Below, piece after piece: positions 20,348-31,423 of a stretch of 64,000 nt of DNA. Origin of the DNA: Oscillospiraceae bacterium (lineage in GTDB: Bacteria > Bacillota > Clostridia > UMGS1810); NCBI GenBank assembly GCA_015068985.1, contig SVJL01000002.1, positions 1-64,000 of the forward strand, given 5' to 3'. Numbering within the stretch: position 1 is the stretch's first letter; every line of letters begins with the position of its first letter. The notes below the pieces were generated by a model, which saw nothing but the letters and a program-made list of their open reading frames with translations, did no database searches and was not told the DNA's origin. The translations under genes and the position numbers were made by a program.

Positions 20348-21928
20348 TTATTCAGTTTTAGTGCTTTCCAAATACAGATTTTCAAATCCGTACAGCAAGG
20401 TTGAAATGTTTGGAACAAGCTTTCCGCTTATGCGTTTATTCACATAGGCCTCACCGTTGGTAAAATACAATGGCACCTGAAAACATTCGTCGTTATAGTA
20501 TTTTTTGAAATTCACCCATGCGACACCTTTGTTTTCTTTGCCCGACATTCGGTTCAAGTTTGAAACAAGGGTTGATAGCTCGCTTGTGTAGAATGTGCAA
20601 ACATTTTGAAGATTTCTCTCTTCTCCGAACATAAAGCTTAGGTTTGCACAATTGTCGATGCTCACCTCACCAACATACAGATCATATTCGCATCCGGCAA
20701 CCTTTGCCAGATACGCCTCATAAGGCTGAGGGTCAAGAGTGCACGGATAGCCTGCCGTGTCGAGGCGGTGTTTTATTGCAAGGGCAAGCCTTTCTTTTGT
20801 TTTGCTTGAAGAATTATAGAGCAAATATAGCTCGGTGACCTGATCTCCACTTGCCTCTGTGCTATAGGAAACAGTTGCATACGCATTATCCGGTGTTGTT
20901 TCGTCCTCTGCTGACGGAGACTGATTTTGCTCGTTAAAATACACATTATCACGAACAGGAGAGCTTGCGGCAACTGCACTGCCAAGCATAATGTCGTCAC
21001 AAAGAGTTTTTGAATCTATATGTGATGAAAATGCTACCCTCTCCTCCTTAGTGTCGAATGCAGCAGCTCCGGTGTTGATGCCGAGGAATGTGAATCTGTT
21101 TTGCTCGGTTTTGTAGGTGTTATAAAGGTCTGAGGTCAAATTAATTTCGGCAGGGTTCTGCCATGAGGTGGTAAGCACATCCACGGCACCTGCATCAAAC
21201 GCAGAAACAACCGTCGAATCGTCAGAGAGTATTTCAATATCTACCTTGTCAATATGAGGTCGGTTGTTGCCGGAGTGCCAGTTTGTGTTGGCTTTAAGAT
21301 ATATGTTTTTGTATTCGAGGGTACCGTCATATATATACATTCCCGTGCCAACAGGATAAAACGTCGGGCATGGGTTAAGAAAATCGGCATATCCCAGTCC
21401 TGCAGGAAGTATGGGGAAATCGAAGCTGTTCATAAAATCTGAAACAGGTGATTTGAGTATTATGGTGACAGTATGGCTTGACGGTGCATCACAGCCAAGG
21501 ATTTTTTCGACAACGGGATAGTAGTTGCCGCCGTAAGACGAGATGTAGCCAATTGTGGCAACAACGTCTTCGGCAGAAAACTCTTTGCCGTTGTGGAATT
21601 TTACCCCCTCTTTGAGCTTGATGGTATACACCGTATTATCCTCTGAAACTGCATATTCTGTTGCAAGCACACCTTCGGTTGTAAGATCGGGCAGGGTTAC
21701 AAAAAGTCCCTCATAAACCAAAGACAAAAAATCACTTATTGACGAGTGTTGTGTGATTAAAGGATTTAAAGTGTCAACGGGAACGCACGCCATTTTAACT
21801 GTGCCTCCGTTTTTTTTGCTTTCTGTTTCTTCTGCGGTCGTTGCGGGGTTTGTTTTTTGCGATGAGCAGCCGCACAAAAGAAGAGAAGCAGCAACCAAAA
21901 CAGACATAAGCTTTGTTAATGCTTTCAT
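20348..21928 (-). CDS. Extracellular peptide-type ABC transporter substrate-binding lipoprotein (SBP family 5)
   Basis: Lipobox LLLCGCSS; YTIKLKEGVKFHNGKEFSAEDVVATI. Confidence 0.88.
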   Translation of the reverse strand: MKALTKLMSVLVAASLLLCGCSSQKTNPATTAEETESKKNGGTVKMACVPVDTLNPLITQHSSISDFLSLVYEGLFVTLPDLTTEGVLATEYAVSEDNTVYTIKLKEGVKFHNGKEFSAEDVVATIGYISSYGGNYYPVVEKILGCDAPSSHTVTIILKSPVSDFMNSFDFPILPAGLGYADFLNPCPTFYPVGTGMYIYDGTLEYKNIYLKANTNWHSGNNRPHIDKVDIEILSDDSTVVSAFDAGAVDVLTTSWQNPAEINLTSDLYNTYKTEQNRFTFLGINTGAAAFDTKEERVAFSSHIDSKTLCDDIMLGSAVAASSPVRDNVYFNEQNQSPSAEDETTPDNAYATVSYSTEASGDQVTELYLLYNSSSKTKERLALAIKHRLDTAGYPCTLDPQPYEAYLAKVAGCEYDLYVGEVSIDNCANLSFMFGEERNLQNVCTFYTSELSTLVSNLNRMSGKENKGVAWVNFKKYYNDECFQVPLYFTNGEAYVNKRISGKLVPNISTLLYGFENLYLESTKTE

Positions 21929-21936
21929 ACACTCAC

Positions 21937-22710
21937 CTACCTTATGTTTATTCTCTTAACTGCAGTGCATCTGTGAGTTGTGTCGTCAATTACAAACACC
22001 GCTCCGCTAAGCACCGCTCGCCCCGATGCGTATTCAAACTTTTGTGGAACACCGGTAACAAAACGCTTGATTATAATTTCTTTTTTGACACCAAGAATCG
22101 ACTCCTCGGCACCTGTCATTCCGAGGTCTGTTATATAACCGCACCCCTTTCCGGTTACGGTTTCATCGCCGGTCTGAACGTGGGTGTGGGTGCCAAAAAG
22201 AACACTGACCTTTCCGTCCAGATGATACATCATTGCCTTTTTTTCGCTGGTTGCTTCGGCATGAAAATCCACAATTATAAAATCACATAGGTCTTTTATG
22301 GCATCAATTTCACGGTTGGCAGCTTCAAAGGGACAATCAAGAGAAATGTCGATGCCAACACGTCCCATAAGATTTATTATGCCAATTTTCTTGCCTCTGC
22401 AACTAATTATTGTGCTACCCTTACCGGGAGCCGCCAAAGGATAGTTGGCAGGACGTATAACATTGTGTTGTGTTTCAAAAATTTTAAGAATGTCTTTTTT
22501 GCCGAAGGTGTGATTGCCCATTGTGAAGGCATCAACGCCTGCATCGGTAAGGCAGTCGTAGTCGTGCAAGGTCATACCGGTTCCGGCAGTATTCTCGGCA
22601 TTAGCCACGCAAAAATCTATATTTTCTTCAGTCAGAATGCTCCTGAGGACCATTGAGGTGTGGTCTACTCCGCACTGACCAAAAATATCGCCAATGGCAA
22701 GTATATTCAC
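21937..22710 (-). CDS. ymdB: YmdB-family metallophosphoesterase
   Basis: GDIFGQCG, GNHTFGKKDI, FHAEATSEKKAM; GTG start with aggag RBS; adjacent to rny. Confidence 0.88.
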   Translation of the reverse strand: MNILAIGDIFGQCGVDHTSMVLRSILTEENIDFCVANAENTAGTGMTLHDYDCLTDAGVDAFTMGNHTFGKKDILKIFETQHNVIRPANYPLAAPGKGSTIISCRGKKIGIINLMGRVGIDISLDCPFEAANREIDAIKDLCDFIIVDFHAEATSEKKAMMYHLDGKVSVLFGTHTHVQTGDETVTGKGCGYITDLGMTGAEESILGVKKEIIIKRFVTGVPQKFEYASGRAVLSGAVFVIDDTTHRCTAVKRINIR

Positions 22711-22730
22711 AATTATTCTCCTAACTGACA

Positions 22731-22809
22731 GAAGCAGGCTACTGCCCGACCAATACGCACCGGAATCTGTTTTCAGAATCTATGCTTACCGCCGGGTTTT
22801 GCCCGCTTC
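22731..22809 (-). ncRNA. Long imperfect hairpin between rny and ymdB
   Basis: Minus-strand stem gaagcgggc/gcctgcttc, internal cccggc/gtcggg and apical gattctg-aaaa-cagattc; directly upstream of the ymdB RBS. Confidence 0.4.
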
Positions 22810-22862
22810 CTCAAATTCATCATATATTGTAGTTATATATGGTCACACTTTAAAAGTGCATT

Positions 22863-24413
22863 TTACTTCGCATAATCAACAGAGCGAGTTTCCCTGATAA
22901 CATTAACTTTTATCTGACCGGGATATTCAAGCTCATTTTCAATTTTCTTAACAATGTCGCGGGCTATGAGAACTGTATCTTCGTCTTTAACATCCTCGGG
23001 CTTAACCATAATTCTGATTTCGCGTCCCGCCTGAATTGCATATGATTTTTCAACTCCGCTGAAGGAATTTGCAATTTCTTCAAGCTTTTCGAGTCGTTTT
23101 ATGTATGTTTCAAGATTTTCTCTTCTTGCACCGGGTCTTGCTGCACTTATTGCATCACAAGCCTGAACAATGCACGCTATAACTGTTTGAGCTTCAACGT
23201 CACCGTGGTGAGCTGCAATAGCGTGAATAACGTCGTTTGACTCACGATACTTTTTGGCAAGATCAATACCGATGTCAACGTGTGAACCTTCGATTTCGTG
23301 ATCGACCGATTTGCCTATGTCATGAAGAAGACCTGCTCTTTTAGCAGTTTTGATATCAACGCCAAGCTCAGCTGCCATAATGCCGGCAAGGTGAGCAACC
23401 TCGGTGGAGTGCTTAAGCACATTCTGACCATAGCTTGTGCGGTAGCGCATCCTTCCGAGAAGTTTGATGAGTTCGGGATGCAAGCCATGTACCCCCGTTT
23501 CGAAGGTGGCCTGCTCGCCCTCCTGTTTGATGATGGCTTCGATTTCTTTTTTTGATTTTTCTACAGTTTCTTCAATTCTTGCCGGATGAATACGTCCGTC
23601 AACTATAAGCTTTTCGAGAGACATTCTTGCAATTTCTCTCTTAATCGGATCAAATCCTGACAACACAACTGCTTCAGGTGTATCGTCAATAATTAAATCT
23701 ATACCGGTTAATGTTTCGAGGGTTCTGATGTTTCTTCCCTCTCTACCGATAATTCGTCCCTTCATTTCATCGTTTGGCAATGCAACAACCGAAACGGTTG
23801 TTTCTGCCACATGATCAGCAGCACATTTCTGAATTGCAGCACTGATAATGTTTTTCGCTTTCTTGTCGGCATCTTCTTTAGCCTGAGTTTCAATTTCTTT
23901 AATCATCATTGCTGTCTCATGCTTGATTTCTGCCTCAACATTTTTGAGAAGATATGCTTTTGCTTCTTCTACAGAAAGTCCGGAAATTCTTTCCAGAATT
24001 TCAAGCTGTGCACTCTTAACCTTAGCTGTCTCTTCTTTGAGAGCATCAACATCTTTAATTTTCTTGTTGAGCGTTTCGTCTTTCTTTTCGAGAGCATCGG
24101 TCTTTTTGTCGAGCGCTTCTTCTTTTTGTTGAATTCGTCTTTCCTGACGATTGATTTCTGCTCGTCTTTCTTTGAGCTCTTTTTCGAGTTCGTGTCTGCT
24201 CTTATGAATTTCATCTTTCGCTTCGAGCAGTGCTTCTTTTTTCTTTGTTTCGGCGGTCTTAACAGCTTCGTCTATGATAGATTTTGCTTTTTGCTCTGCT
24301 CCGCCGATTTCTGCTTCAGCAATCTTTTTTCTGTAGGTTGTACCAACAAAAAAGCCAATGATAAGTGCTACGATTGCAGAAGCTATTGGAATTATTATGT
24401 CCATCTTTATCAA
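22863..24413 (-). CDS. rny: Ribonuclease Y
   Basis: N-terminal TM, coiled coil, KH ([38 protein letters not shown]), HD domain. Confidence 0.96.
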   Translation of the reverse strand: MIKMDIIIPIASAIVALIIGFFVGTTYRKKIAEAEIGGAEQKAKSIIDEAVKTAETKKKEALLEAKDEIHKSRHELEKELKERRAEINRQERRIQQKEEALDKKTDALEKKDETLNKKIKDVDALKEETAKVKSAQLEILERISGLSVEEAKAYLLKNVEAEIKHETAMMIKEIETQAKEDADKKAKNIISAAIQKCAADHVAETTVSVVALPNDEMKGRIIGREGRNIRTLETLTGIDLIIDDTPEAVVLSGFDPIKREIARMSLEKLIVDGRIHPARIEETVEKSKKEIEAIIKQEGEQATFETGVHGLHPELIKLLGRMRYRTSYGQNVLKHSTEVAHLAGIMAAELGVDIKTAKRAGLLHDIGKSVDHEIEGSHVDIGIDLAKKYRESNDVIHAIAAHHGDVEAQTVIACIVQACDAISAARPGARRENLETYIKRLEKLEEIANSFSGVEKSYAIQAGREIRIMVKPEDVKDEDTVLIARDIVKKIENELEYPGQIKVNVIRETRSVDYAK

Positions 24414-24606
24414 CTCCTTTCTTTATTAAATTTTCAATGTTCGAAATACCTTTCAGCATTCTCACAGTAGCCTGTAGGCTAACAGATATACAAAGACAAT
24501 ATACCCCTGTATATCAAAATTTGAAACATACATACATATATATTTTATAACAAAATAATATTTATGTCAATACATATTTTCGGATTTTTAATCTCAATCT
24601 GGCAAA

Positions 24607-24646
24607 ACAAAACCCGTATGCAAGAAACTAATCCGATACGGGTTTA
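24607..24646 (-). terminator. Terminator downstream of MBL-fold gene
   Basis: aaacccgtat...atacgggttt. Confidence 0.5.
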
Positions 24647-25426
24647 AATAATACATATTTCACTTTTTTGAGCAACTTTTAACACAACATCACTTCCAAC
24701 CCTATACCCCTCCGACTCAAGCAAGTGCTTTGATGCCTCGTAGGCTTTGTCGGGTGTGTTGTTTTGTTCGCTTAGATGACCAAGAGCAATTCGTTTGGTA
24801 CCCCATATTGCCAGCTGGGTTGCAAGCCAGGCACATTTTTCGTTGGAAAGATGACCCGAATCCGACAAAATTCTTTTTTTGAGTGCATAAGGATAGGGAC
24901 CGTTTTTAAGCATTGCTTCGTCGTGATTGGATTCAATCAAAACAGCTTCACACCCTGCAAGGTTGGTGAGCATTGCTTTTGTTATGGTGCCGGTGTCGGT
25001 TGCAATACCATACTTTTTACCCTCTGCCTCAACAACATAGCCAAAAGATGCAGCCGAATCGTGAGGCGTTGAAAAGGCTTTTATGTTCATTGACCTTATG
25101 GTAAATGACGATTGACCCGATATCACATGCACATTTGACAAAGCAACGTCGGGAGCAGAAATCAAAACGTGCTCCATTGTTGCCTTGTTGGCATATATGG
25201 GTGTGTTGTATTTTCGCGAAAACACTCTGAGACCGCAAATGTGGTCACTGTGCTCGTGAGTAACTAAAAGTGCGTCTATCTCACCAGGGCTTATGTTTAA
25301 CTGATCTAATGCTGCAACAATTTTTGACGCACTGATTCCGGCGTCGATTAAAATGTTTGTGTCGCCATCGGAAATGAGCGTGCAATTGCCTGAGCTTGAA
25401 CTGTAAAGTGCAACAAATTTAACCAT
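24644..25426 (-). CDS. MBL-fold metallohydrolase (YycJ/WalJ-like)
   Basis: YSSSSGNCTLI; LLVTHEHSDHICGLRVFSRKY. Confidence 0.85.
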   Translation of the reverse strand: MVKFVALYSSSSGNCTLISDGDTNILIDAGISASKIVAALDQLNISPGEIDALLVTHEHSDHICGLRVFSRKYNTPIYANKATMEHVLISAPDVALSNVHVISGQSSFTIRSMNIKAFSTPHDSAASFGYVVEAEGKKYGIATDTGTITKAMLTNLAGCEAVLIESNHDEAMLKNGPYPYALKKRILSDSGHLSNEKCAWLATQLAIWGTKRIALGHLSEQNNTPDKAYEASKHLLESEGYRVGSDVVLKVAQKSEICII

Positions 25427-26678
25427 TTATTCTTTCAATATCCGCACCAAGGGCTTTTAGTTTGTCTACAATATGTTCATAACCTCTGTCAATATGACGA
25501 AGCTGAGATATCTCTGTTTCACCATTGCAGGCAAGGGCAGCAATGACCATGCTTGCTCCGGCTCTCAAATCTGTAGCACAAACACTTGCCGCCTTGAGTG
25601 GATTCCCTCCTTCGATGGTAGCAACTGTGCCGTTAACGCTAACCTTTACTCCCATTTTTTCGAGTTCTGTTATGTATTGAAAACGTGAATCCCAAACACC
25701 CTCAGTAACAACGCTTACACCGTTCACGGTTGAAAGCAAAACAACCATCGGCGGCTGAAGATCGGTTGGAAAACCCGGATAAGGCAAGGTTTTTACTCTT
25801 ATGTTTTTAAGAGGTTTATCGTTTGCCTTAACTCTTATTTCCTCGTCATATTCTTCAACAGTAACACCCATTTCAACAAATTTTGCTGTTATGGAGTCAA
25901 GGTGCTTTGGAATGATATTTTTAATGAGCACATCACCCCTTGTGGCAGCGGCAGCCGCCATATAGGTGCCTGCTTCAATCTGATCGGGAATTATGGAATA
26001 GGTGCCCCCTCTTAACGACTCAACACCATTTATTTTAATAACATCTGTTCCGGCACCGCGAATGTTTGCTCCCATAGAGTTAAGAAAGTTTGCAAGATCA
26101 ACAACGTGAGGCTCTTTTGCACAGTTTTCAAGAACTGTTTTGCCCGGTGCCAAAGTTGCAGCCAAAACGGCATTTATGGTTGCCCCAACACTTACAATGT
26201 CAAAATATACATCACTGCCGCATAGGGCTTCGGCATCTATGTTAACAAAAGTATCGTCGAGTTCTATAGTGCATCCTAATGATTCAAAGCTTTTGAGATG
26301 CTGGTCAATTGGTCTTGTGCCAAAATTGCATCCGCCCGGTGGTGGAACATGAGCTTCGCCAAATCTGCCAATGAGAGCTCCCATAAGATAATAGGAGGCA
26401 CGCATTTTTGCTGCAAGTTCGGGGTCGGCAGTGCAGCAGGTCAGGGTTGTGGCATCGATAGAAACCGTGTTGCAATCGAGCTTTTTAACCTTTGCACCAA
26501 GAGATTGTATCATACTGAGAATGCTGTCTACATCGCTTATATCCGGAATATTTTCTATTACACACTCTCCCTCAACAAGAAGAGCAGCGGGTATTATTGC
26601 AACAGCGGCATTTTTTGCACCGCTGATATGTACTTCGCCGCAAAGCGGCTTACCGCCTTTTATCAGAAATTTGTCCAC
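25419..26678 (-). CDS. murA: UDP-N-acetylglucosamine 1-carboxyvinyltransferase (second paralogue)
   Basis: GGKPLCGEVHISGAKNAAVAIIPA; PPPGGCNFGTRPIDQH. Confidence 0.93.
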   Translation of the reverse strand: MDKFLIKGGKPLCGEVHISGAKNAAVAIIPAALLVEGECVIENIPDISDVDSILSMIQSLGAKVKKLDCNTVSIDATTLTCCTADPELAAKMRASYYLMGALIGRFGEAHVPPPGGCNFGTRPIDQHLKSFESLGCTIELDDTFVNIDAEALCGSDVYFDIVSVGATINAVLAATLAPGKTVLENCAKEPHVVDLANFLNSMGANIRGAGTDVIKINGVESLRGGTYSIIPDQIEAGTYMAAAAATRGDVLIKNIIPKHLDSITAKFVEMGVTVEEYDEEIRVKANDKPLKNIRVKTLPYPGFPTDLQPPMVVLLSTVNGVSVVTEGVWDSRFQYITELEKMGVKVSVNGTVATIEGGNPLKAASVCATDLRAGASMVIAALACNGETEISQLRHIDRGYEHIVDKLKALGADIERING

Positions 26679-26708
26679 TTCAAATCCTCCTGATTTGTTT
26701 TCTGTGTA

Positions 26709-27440
26709 TTATTCAGCTTCTTCCCAGTTGTGGTAAATGTTTTGAACATCATCGTTGTCTTCAAGATGTTCGATGAGTTTTTCCATCATAAGAATGTCGT
26801 GTTCGTCGGTGAGCTGGATAGTGTTTTGAGGAATCATTTCAAGCTCTGCAGAAGCAAAGGTGTAGCCCTTGGCTTCAAGTGCATCTCTCACATCACGGAA
26901 CATTTCGGGAGATGTGGCGATTTCGTAAAATTCGTCCTCTGCCGCAAAATCGTCGGCACCGGCATCGAGAGCATCCATAGTTAGCTCGTCTTCGTCTATG
27001 GAATCTGCTTTATTGATTATGATAATACCCTTTTGGTCAAACATCCATGCAACAGAACCGTTGGTGCCAAGGTTGCCGCCAAATTTGTCGAAATAGTGAC
27101 GAAGATCGCCGGCAGTGCGGTTACGGTTGTCGGTAAGAGTTTCAACAATAAGAGCAACACCGCTTGGACCGTAGCCTTCGTAGCTGATGTCTTCGTAATT
27201 GTCCATATTCTGTTCGCCGGCTGCTTTTTTGATTACGCGGGCGATATTATCGTTGGGCATATTAAAAGAACGGGCTTTAGCAATAGCATCTTTGAGTCTG
27301 CCGTTAACCTCAGGATCCGGACCGCCTGATTTTGCGGCAACTGCAATTTCTCTGCCCATTTTGGTGAAAATTTTCGCTTTCTGAGCATCTGATTTTTCTT
27401 TTTTATGCTTAATATTGTTCCATTTGGAATGACCGGACAT
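26709..27440 (-). CDS. yebC: YebC/PmpR family DNA-binding regulatory protein
   Basis: [37 protein letters not shown]. Confidence 0.96.
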   Translation of the reverse strand: MSGHSKWNNIKHKKEKSDAQKAKIFTKMGREIAVAAKSGGPDPEVNGRLKDAIAKARSFNMPNDNIARVIKKAAGEQNMDNYEDISYEGYGPSGVALIVETLTDNRNRTAGDLRHYFDKFGGNLGTNGSVAWMFDQKGIIIINKADSIDEDELTMDALDAGADDFAAEDEFYEIATSPEMFRDVRDALEAKGYTFASAELEMIPQNTIQLTDEHDILMMEKLIEHLEDNDDVQNIYHNWEEAE

Positions 27441-27578
27441 ATTTTTAACCTCCGTATATATAATTAATTTTAGTTCAGCACATAAAATCGTACAGTATAT
27501 TATATATCACAACAACGTGCTTTGTCAATGACTTTTTGTCCAAAATAAAAATATTGCGTGGCAACATCAAAATAGGAT

Positions 27579-28128
27579 AGGTTCTGTGAAAGAATAATTT
27601 AATATTTGTCATTCAAGGTTCGTTTAGATTCTTTACGCAACTGGATGAGTCCTTCCTGTTTAAAAATCACTTTTTTCTTTCAATACCGCCGCACACTCAT
27701 TACTCAAATGAAGTGCGGCTTGCACCTTGCAACCGGCAGCGGTGATTGATGTTGCAAGGTGCATATTGGAAAAAAGTAATTTTTAAACCGTACTCATAGG
27801 TTGCTTCAAGAACCCAAACAAACTTTGAGCTTGTGCGAAACATTTAATTCGAGCACTAATCCGCCAACCATATACTTTTTGAAACGGTATTGCTTATCGG
27901 TTTTAAAAAGCAAATTTTTTGCCGAAAATCAATGCAAAATCGATTTTAATTTTGCATTGATTTAAAAAATTCTGTCCGACGGCTGAAAGCCTAGTTTAAT
28001 TTTTGATCGGCAAAAAATGCAGATTTTTAAAATGCCAAAGGCAAGATAAGCACAAATAAGTGGAAAAAAGCATATGGTTGGCGGATTGTTGCAAAACGAT
28101 ATTAAATTATTCCTTCATAACACCTGTG
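27579..28128. repeat. Nested palindromic intergenic element, about 550 bp
   Basis: Outer arms aggttctgtgaaagaataatttaatatt / gatattaaattattccttcataacacct; two internal multi-branch inverted-repeat units (about 27613-27830 and 27850-28092), the second also found at 1-205. Confidence 0.7.
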
Positions 28129-28154
28129 ATATAACAATATTGACACACAATATT

Positions 28155-28931
28155 TTATTTACTTTCATTTTCTTTAGCAATAATGTTTTCCAGACGTTCT
28201 TTGCAGGAATTTAAGAATTTGAGCCAAAGGGATGAATCTAAAAACAGATTTTCGCCTGTTTTTAAAAGATGTTTGCCTTTACCCTCGGTGTCATTATTCC
28301 AAGTGTGATTACCAATGAATATGTCGACCTTTTCTTTTGAGAGCTTTTCAAGCGATGCAAAATATGCCTCACGGCAACCTTCAAAATCGTAACGTGCAGG
28401 AACAAGAGTGTTGGCTCCTGCTCCGCCAAATGAACCCACTCTATACACATTGGAACCAATATTTGAATCGAAGAAGAAAGAAATTGTTCCGGCTGTGTGA
28501 CCCGGTGTAAGCATAAAGTCTATTTTGGTGTTGCCAAGAGAAAGAGAGTCGCCATCCTTTATGAGAATATCGGCTTCAAAATGTTTTTTTGCATTTTCAT
28601 AATCGGGCTCACCAATAAGAGTTTTGGCACCGGAAAGCCCTGCCAACGGAGCTGTTGCAGCAGCGTGGTCGCCGTGCCAGTGGGTGTTGATTATGTATTT
28701 AATGTCTTTTGGATCAAACCCCAAAGCACGAATCGAATCTACCACAAGATAAAGGGTTTCGGCATAGCCTGTGTCGATAAGAATGAGGCCGTCGCCTGTG
28801 TCTATCAGGTGCGATGATGCCTGATATGTGCCAACAAAATACAAATTGTCGGTTATGGCAAAGGGTTCTACCCTGCCGTCCCACACATTTTTTATTTCTC
28901 TGGATGCAGTTTGTCTGAACATTTTCATCAT
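28155..28931 (-). CDS. MBL-fold metallo-hydrolase
   Basis: GDGLILIDTGYAETL; INTHWHGDHAAATAPL; TPGHTAGTISF. Confidence 0.85.
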   Translation of the reverse strand: MMKMFRQTASREIKNVWDGRVEPFAITDNLYFVGTYQASSHLIDTGDGLILIDTGYAETLYLVVDSIRALGFDPKDIKYIINTHWHGDHAAATAPLAGLSGAKTLIGEPDYENAKKHFEADILIKDGDSLSLGNTKIDFMLTPGHTAGTISFFFDSNIGSNVYRVGSFGGAGANTLVPARYDFEGCREAYFASLEKLSKEKVDIFIGNHTWNNDTEGKGKHLLKTGENLFLDSSLWLKFLNSCKERLENIIAKENESK

Positions 28932-28991
28932 CCTTTCAAGTTTTTCAATGGCTATATTTTACCACAAAAAAAGTCTTGATTCAACAGTATA

Positions 28992-30371
28992 TTATATCAT
29001 TTTATATGGATTTAGAAGCACGTCAAGTTCTTCGTCTGAAACAAGATTCTCAGAAATAATAATATCACGGATTTTCTTTCCCTCTTTAAGAGCTCTTTTT
29101 GCAATGTTTGAAGCTTCGGTATAACCAATGCTTGGACATAGAGCTGTTATGATGCCAATGCTGCGTTCAACATCATCCTGACACTTTCCAATATTTACCG
29201 TAATACCATCTATACATCCGCTTATAAATCCGCGGATACCGTTGGTGAGAGTGTCGAGTGATTGAAAAAGACAATAGAAAATTACCGGTTCAAATGCATT
29301 GAGTTCAAGCTGGCCCGCCTCTGCTGCGTGGGTTATGGTGGTGTCGTTACCAATAACATTGAATGCAATCTGATTCATAACCTCCGGTATAACCGGATTG
29401 ATTTTGCCGGGCATAATTGATGAACCGTTTTGCATGGCGGGTATATTTATTTCATTAAATCCTGTTCGTGGCCCCGATGACATAAGTCTTATGTCATTAG
29501 ATATTTTTGAAACTGTTGTGGCACAGGATTTTATTATGCCCGACACGTACACAAAAGAGTCGAGATTTTGAGTTGCGTCAACGAGGTCTTTTGCCTGATG
29601 AAGTTTTAGTCCGGTGATTTTGGATATCTGAGGAACAATCTGCTTTATATAGGTCTGATCGGCGTTAATGCCTGTGCCTATCGCAGTACCGCCCATATTG
29701 AGCTTAGACATTTCATCTATTGCAATTTTAAAGCGATTTATGTCTCTCTCAACAGCCGAAGCATAGGCTCCGAAAAGCTGACCGAAGCTTATGGGAACTG
29801 CATCCTGCATCTCTGTGCGTCCCATTTTTATTATATCATTAAATTGCTCCGACTTCTTTACAAATGCAGTGTGCAAATCGTGCAGAACACCCATAGCATT
29901 TTTCAGCAAGCGTATTAATGCAATTTTGCCCGCACTTGGATAAACATCATTGGTGGACTGACCGCAATTAACGTGGTCGTTGGGGTGAACAACAGTGTAG
30001 TTGCCCTTTTGCCCGCCAAGGATTTCGATTGCACGGTTTGCAATAACTTCGTTTGCATTCATATTAAGAGATGTGCCGGCACCGCCCTGAAGAGCATCAA
30101 CAATAAATGAGTCGCTATAGTCTCCGTCTAATATTTCTTTACAAGCCTCTATTATGGCATCGGCAACAGAAGAGTCAATCACGCCCGCATCCCGATTGGT
30201 TATGGCAGCTGCAAGCTTAATTTCAACAATGCTTTTCACAAACTCAGGATGAGTTTTTTCACGCGTAATCTTAAAATTTTCTGACGCACGGAGAGTCTGA
30301 ACGCCATAATACGCATCTGCCGGAACCTGTTTTTTTCCAATTGAATCTTGTTCTTCTCTGTAGTTTATCAT
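28992..30371 (-). CDS. aspA: Aspartate ammonia-lyase
   Basis: Fumarase/aspartase signature SSIMPGKINPVIPE; start set at MINYREEQDSIG. Confidence 0.9.
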   Translation of the reverse strand: MINYREEQDSIGKKQVPADAYYGVQTLRASENFKITREKTHPEFVKSIVEIKLAAAITNRDAGVIDSSVADAIIEACKEILDGDYSDSFIVDALQGGAGTSLNMNANEVIANRAIEILGGQKGNYTVVHPNDHVNCGQSTNDVYPSAGKIALIRLLKNAMGVLHDLHTAFVKKSEQFNDIIKMGRTEMQDAVPISFGQLFGAYASAVERDINRFKIAIDEMSKLNMGGTAIGTGINADQTYIKQIVPQISKITGLKLHQAKDLVDATQNLDSFVYVSGIIKSCATTVSKISNDIRLMSSGPRTGFNEINIPAMQNGSSIMPGKINPVIPEVMNQIAFNVIGNDTTITHAAEAGQLELNAFEPVIFYCLFQSLDTLTNGIRGFISGCIDGITVNIGKCQDDVERSIGIITALCPSIGYTEASNIAKRALKEGKKIRDIIISENLVSDEELDVLLNPYKMI

Positions 30372-30490
30372 ACTTTTGCGCCTCCAAAACAATATTTTTT
30401 CTGACAGCTTGATTATATAGCACATTAGTGATATAATCAAATACATATTACAATATAAATATCATAGTTTCAGAGTTATAGGAGGGACAA

Positions 30491-31423
30491 ATGTTTACCA
30501 ACAAAGAATATGTTTTAGCTATATATAGAGAAGGCAGCTTCTCAAAAGCTGCCCAAAGACTATATATATCTCAGCCATCACTGAGTGCATCAATAAAACG
30601 AATAGAGAGCAAATTAACCATGCCAATTTTCAATCGTGCTACTACTCCCGTGTCTCTCACTCCCATAGGAGAAGAATATGTTAAATACGCATTAGACATA
30701 GAAGAAAAAGAAAGAGACTTTGAAAGATATCTCTCAGACCGTACCTCTCTCCTTTCCGGCAATATCACAATTGGCGGAAGCAGTTTGTTTTCTTCATTTC
30801 TCTTGCCACAGCTTATTTCTGATTTCAATAAAAAATATCCTAAAATAAACTTTGAGATTTCTGAGGGTAACACCAAGGATTTGATGAACAAAATCACAGA
30901 CGGCAGTCTTGACCTTATAATCGACAACGCCATAATCGATGACGATTCTCTTACCTCTGCCGTATACACATCAGAAATAATGCTGATTGCAGTGCCCGAG
31001 AATTTTAAAATCAACAAAAGGCTTGCTCCCTGGAGCCTCAGTGCAAGGGATATCAAAAACGAAATGCATTATTCTAAAAAATACAACGTTGCGTTGGAAC
31101 TATTCAAAGACGAGCCTTTTATATTCTTAAATCCCGAAAACGACACCGGCAGACGTGCGGAGCTACTCTTTAAAAAACACGGCATATCTCCGGATGTTAA
31201 GTTCTATCTGGATCAGCAGGTTACAGCATACAACATATCGGGTTCGGGAATGGGCATCTCGTTTGTGAGTGACACTTTAATAAAATATATTGATGCCGAA
31301 CCTTCTCTTTGCTACTATCGGCTTTCTGACGAAGAGATTACACGAAAAATATATTTTTACAGAAAAAATCAACACTATTTTTCACTTGCGTGCCAAAAAT
31401 TCATTGAACACAGCATTAATTAG
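30491..31423 (+). CDS. LysR-family transcriptional regulator
   Basis: N-terminal HTH (SFSKAAQRLYISQPSLSASIKRIESKL); divergent from aspA. Confidence 0.92.
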   Translation: MFTNKEYVLAIYREGSFSKAAQRLYISQPSLSASIKRIESKLTMPIFNRATTPVSLTPIGEEYVKYALDIEEKERDFERYLSDRTSLLSGNITIGGSSLFSSFLLPQLISDFNKKYPKINFEISEGNTKDLMNKITDGSLDLIIDNAIIDDDSLTSAVYTSEIMLIAVPENFKINKRLAPWSLSARDIKNEMHYSKKYNVALELFKDEPFIFLNPENDTGRRAELLFKKHGISPDVKFYLDQQVTAYNISGSGMGISFVSDTLIKYIDAEPSLCYYRLSDEEITRKIYFYRKNQHYFSLACQKFIEHSIN

